Below are positions 30,575-31,584 of a stretch of 31,584 nt of DNA, in pieces. The notes under the pieces were generated by a model. The model was not told the origin of the DNA. It searched no databases and worked only from the letters and a program-made list of their open reading frames with translations. Numbering within the stretch: position 1 is the stretch's first letter; the number at the start of each line of letters is the position of its first letter. Source of the DNA: a virus; the IMG/VR virus record IMGVR_UViG_3300041411_000218, positions 1 to 31,584 of that record; one strand, 5' to 3'. The position numbers and the translations under genes were made by a program.

Positions 30575-30608
30575 AAGCCCGGTGCATCTTTTTGTATCGG
30601 GCTTTTTT
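30575..30608 (+). terminator. Intrinsic terminator after the tube gene
   Basis: AAGCCCG (30575-30581) pairs with CGGGCTT, extended by TGCA/TGTA inside, and a T run (30603-30608) follows. It lies upstream of the next start at 30625, which rules out the longer in-frame start at 30568. Confidence 0.85.
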
Positions 30609-30624
30609 CGCTTGTGAGGTATAC

Positions 30625-31128
30625 ATGGGCATTCTAACCCTTGATGAATTTTACAAACGTCGAAGTGGCGACCGTAGCCCATTACTGAACATGTATTGGT
30701 ACTGCGTAGAATTACCTTTCGGCGGCGATTTGGATTATGTAGAAACGGTGAATATTCCTTTCCCGTCTCTGAACATGAAACCATTGTTCGCTGGCGCCAA
30801 GTTTTTGCAATACCCCGGATTTCTTGAAGTAAGTGCATTCGATGTCCAGCTTTACGAAGACGTGCGCGCTCGCTCCCGCAAATGGGCGCAGGCATGGCAG
30901 GAACGAATTCGTAACCCGAACACAGGCACTTACTATTTGCCGTCTCACTACAAACGCGATATGAAATTCGCTTTGACTGACGGCACGACACGTGACACCC
31001 CGATTTTGACAATCACTTTGCAAGAATGCTGGCCGACGCAAATGTCTGGTTGGGATTTGACAAACACCGACGGCCAACCGCTGAAAACACAAGTAAACTT
31101 TGCAACTGATGGAGTGTTAATTGAATGA
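30625..31128 (+). CDS. Second tail-tube-like protein, 167 aa
   Basis: The start is the ATG at 30625, with GAGGT ten bases upstream; the earlier in-frame ATG at 30568 would read through the terminator hairpin. The 167-residue product shows the tube fold pattern: NMYWYCVELPFGG, ETVNIPFPSL, FLEVSAFDVQLYED. A helix with RKWAQAWQERIRNPNTGTYYLP follows, then ILTITLQECWPTQMSGWDL and a last strand TQVNFATDGVLIE. In other phages a second tube-like protein forms the tube-initiator layer on the baseplate, or the tail terminator. It overlaps the next gene by ATGA. Confidence 0.6.
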   Translation: MGILTLDEFYKRRSGDRSPLLNMYWYCVELPFGGDLDYVETVNIPFPSLNMKPLFAGAKFLQYPGFLEVSAFDVQLYEDVRARSRKWAQAWQERIRNPNTGTYYLPSHYKRDMKFALTDGTTRDTPILTITLQECWPTQMSGWDLTNTDGQPLKTQVNFATDGVLIE

Positions 31129-31584
31129 AATTTGAATGCGCTAAACTCCCGTCTCGCGGCATCCCGTACGCAGTTAAGGAAATCAACGTTTCTCCTTTCC
31201 GTCCGGTGCACATGTCGTTTGTTTCTGAAGCGATTTACGCACGGAACAACGCGCCGCTGATCGAAGCCGTTTCCATGGTTGTGGATTTCGACGCCAAGCA
31301 ATTAACCGATGGTGATTTCTATTACATTCTCGCATGGCTGCGTTTCAACAGCCGCGACTTGCCGATCTATTCTGATTGGGAATGTGGTGGTGTTTACTTC
31401 ACTCGTAAAGACGACGACAAAGAATACACAATCTCCGACATCGACCAAATGGTTGAGCAATGGGAACTCGCCGAAGGCACTGAAGCACAGGCCGAAATGG
31501 AAGACCCACGCACAATTGATTTCATCGAAAACGATTGTCACCATCACAACAAAGTCGAAGTAAAATTCGAAGATTTCTCTGTCA
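31125..31584 (+). CDS. Baseplate protein, gp26-like (5' part, cut by window end)
   Basis: The first 153 residues are visible; the reading frame runs off the window. The N-terminus CAKLPSRGIPYAVKEINVSPF recalls the LPSxGxxY opening of T4-type baseplate hub-assembly proteins (gp26/gp51 group), followed by a helix-rich part (SEAIYARNNAPLIEAVSMVV; FYYILAWLRFNSRDLPIY). Cys-containing strands (WECGGVYFTRK) and acidic helices come next. Following tube and tube-like genes, a baseplate chaperone or hub role is plausible. An ORF at 31309-31563 is in another frame and is a shadow. Confidence 0.45.
   Translation, partial: MKFECAKLPSRGIPYAVKEINVSPFRPVHMSFVSEAIYARNNAPLIEAVSMVVDFDAKQLTDGDFYYILAWLRFNSRDLPIYSDWECGGVYFTRKDDDKEYTISDIDQMVEQWELAEGTEAQAEMEDPRTIDFIENDCHHHNKVEVKFEDFSV

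Noticed and set aside
30568-30624. Upstream start for the second tube-like gene
   Set aside because: Those 19 codons encode the terminator hairpin and T run; a ribosome site fits ATG 30625.
1-31584. tRNA genes, CRISPR arrays, insertion sequences or attachment sites
   Set aside because: No cloverleaf, regularly spaced direct repeats, transposase motifs or terminal repeats were seen; almost all sequence is coding.

Overview
The window is a densely packed, single-strand (all +) stretch of a large contractile-tailed bacteriophage (myovirus), probably of jumbo-phage type. The evidence is two complete tail-sheath homologues, a tail-tube protein, a T4-type prohead protease followed by an acidic scaffold-like protein and a capsid-like protein, phage replication/repair genes (superfamily 2 helicase, NAD-type DNA ligase), and many short genes joined by ATGA/TAATG overlaps. 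The host cannot be told from the sequence. Shine-Dalgarno sites and codon use fit a Gram-negative bacterium, but that is inference. I saw no tRNA, rRNA, CRISPR array, insertion sequence or attachment site. No gene-free gap exceeds about 160 bp.

Layout. (1) 1-5654: early/middle-style block of small unknown genes around a UvsW-like helicase (2103-3770). It includes a membrane microprotein, a microprotein carrying the EF-Tu G1 signature without its catalytic continuation, and a 40-residue Cys/His peptide. (2) 5685-7213: a DnaC/IstB-like protein with a degenerate nucleotide site, then an acidic J-domain (HPD) protein, closed by a strong terminator. (3) 7371-13727: first tail sheath, two paralogous adhesin/fibre-like proteins, and two large proteins built of about 93-residue bacterial Ig-like repeats (four and six). 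(4) 13724-18375: an acidic unknown protein, a DNA ligase without a visible zinc finger, a small unknown, and a GT-A glycosyltransferase with a helical-repeat tail. (5) 18347-26261: head module, with a charged protein bearing a hydrophobic segment, the prohead protease, an acidic scaffold/core protein, a putative decoration protein, the putative major capsid protein and a further head-associated protein. (6) 26318-31584: tail module, with a gp15-like tail completion candidate, an Ig-like/beta-rich protein, the second tail sheath, the tail tube, a second tube-like protein, and the start of a gp26-like baseplate protein cut by the window end.

How the genes fit together. The head genes form a likely maturation system in which the protease processes scaffold and capsid proteins. 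A short motif of the form hydrophobic-A-x-A-S recurs many times in the scaffold, three times in the 178-residue protein after the capsid gene, and in related form near the capsid N-terminus. It is a good candidate for the cleavage signal. The tail genes give a contractile tail with unusual duplication (two sheaths, two tube-like proteins) and a surface rich in Ig-like domains. Gaps between units hold intrinsic terminators and an AT-rich promoter-like motif, which suggests several transcription units.
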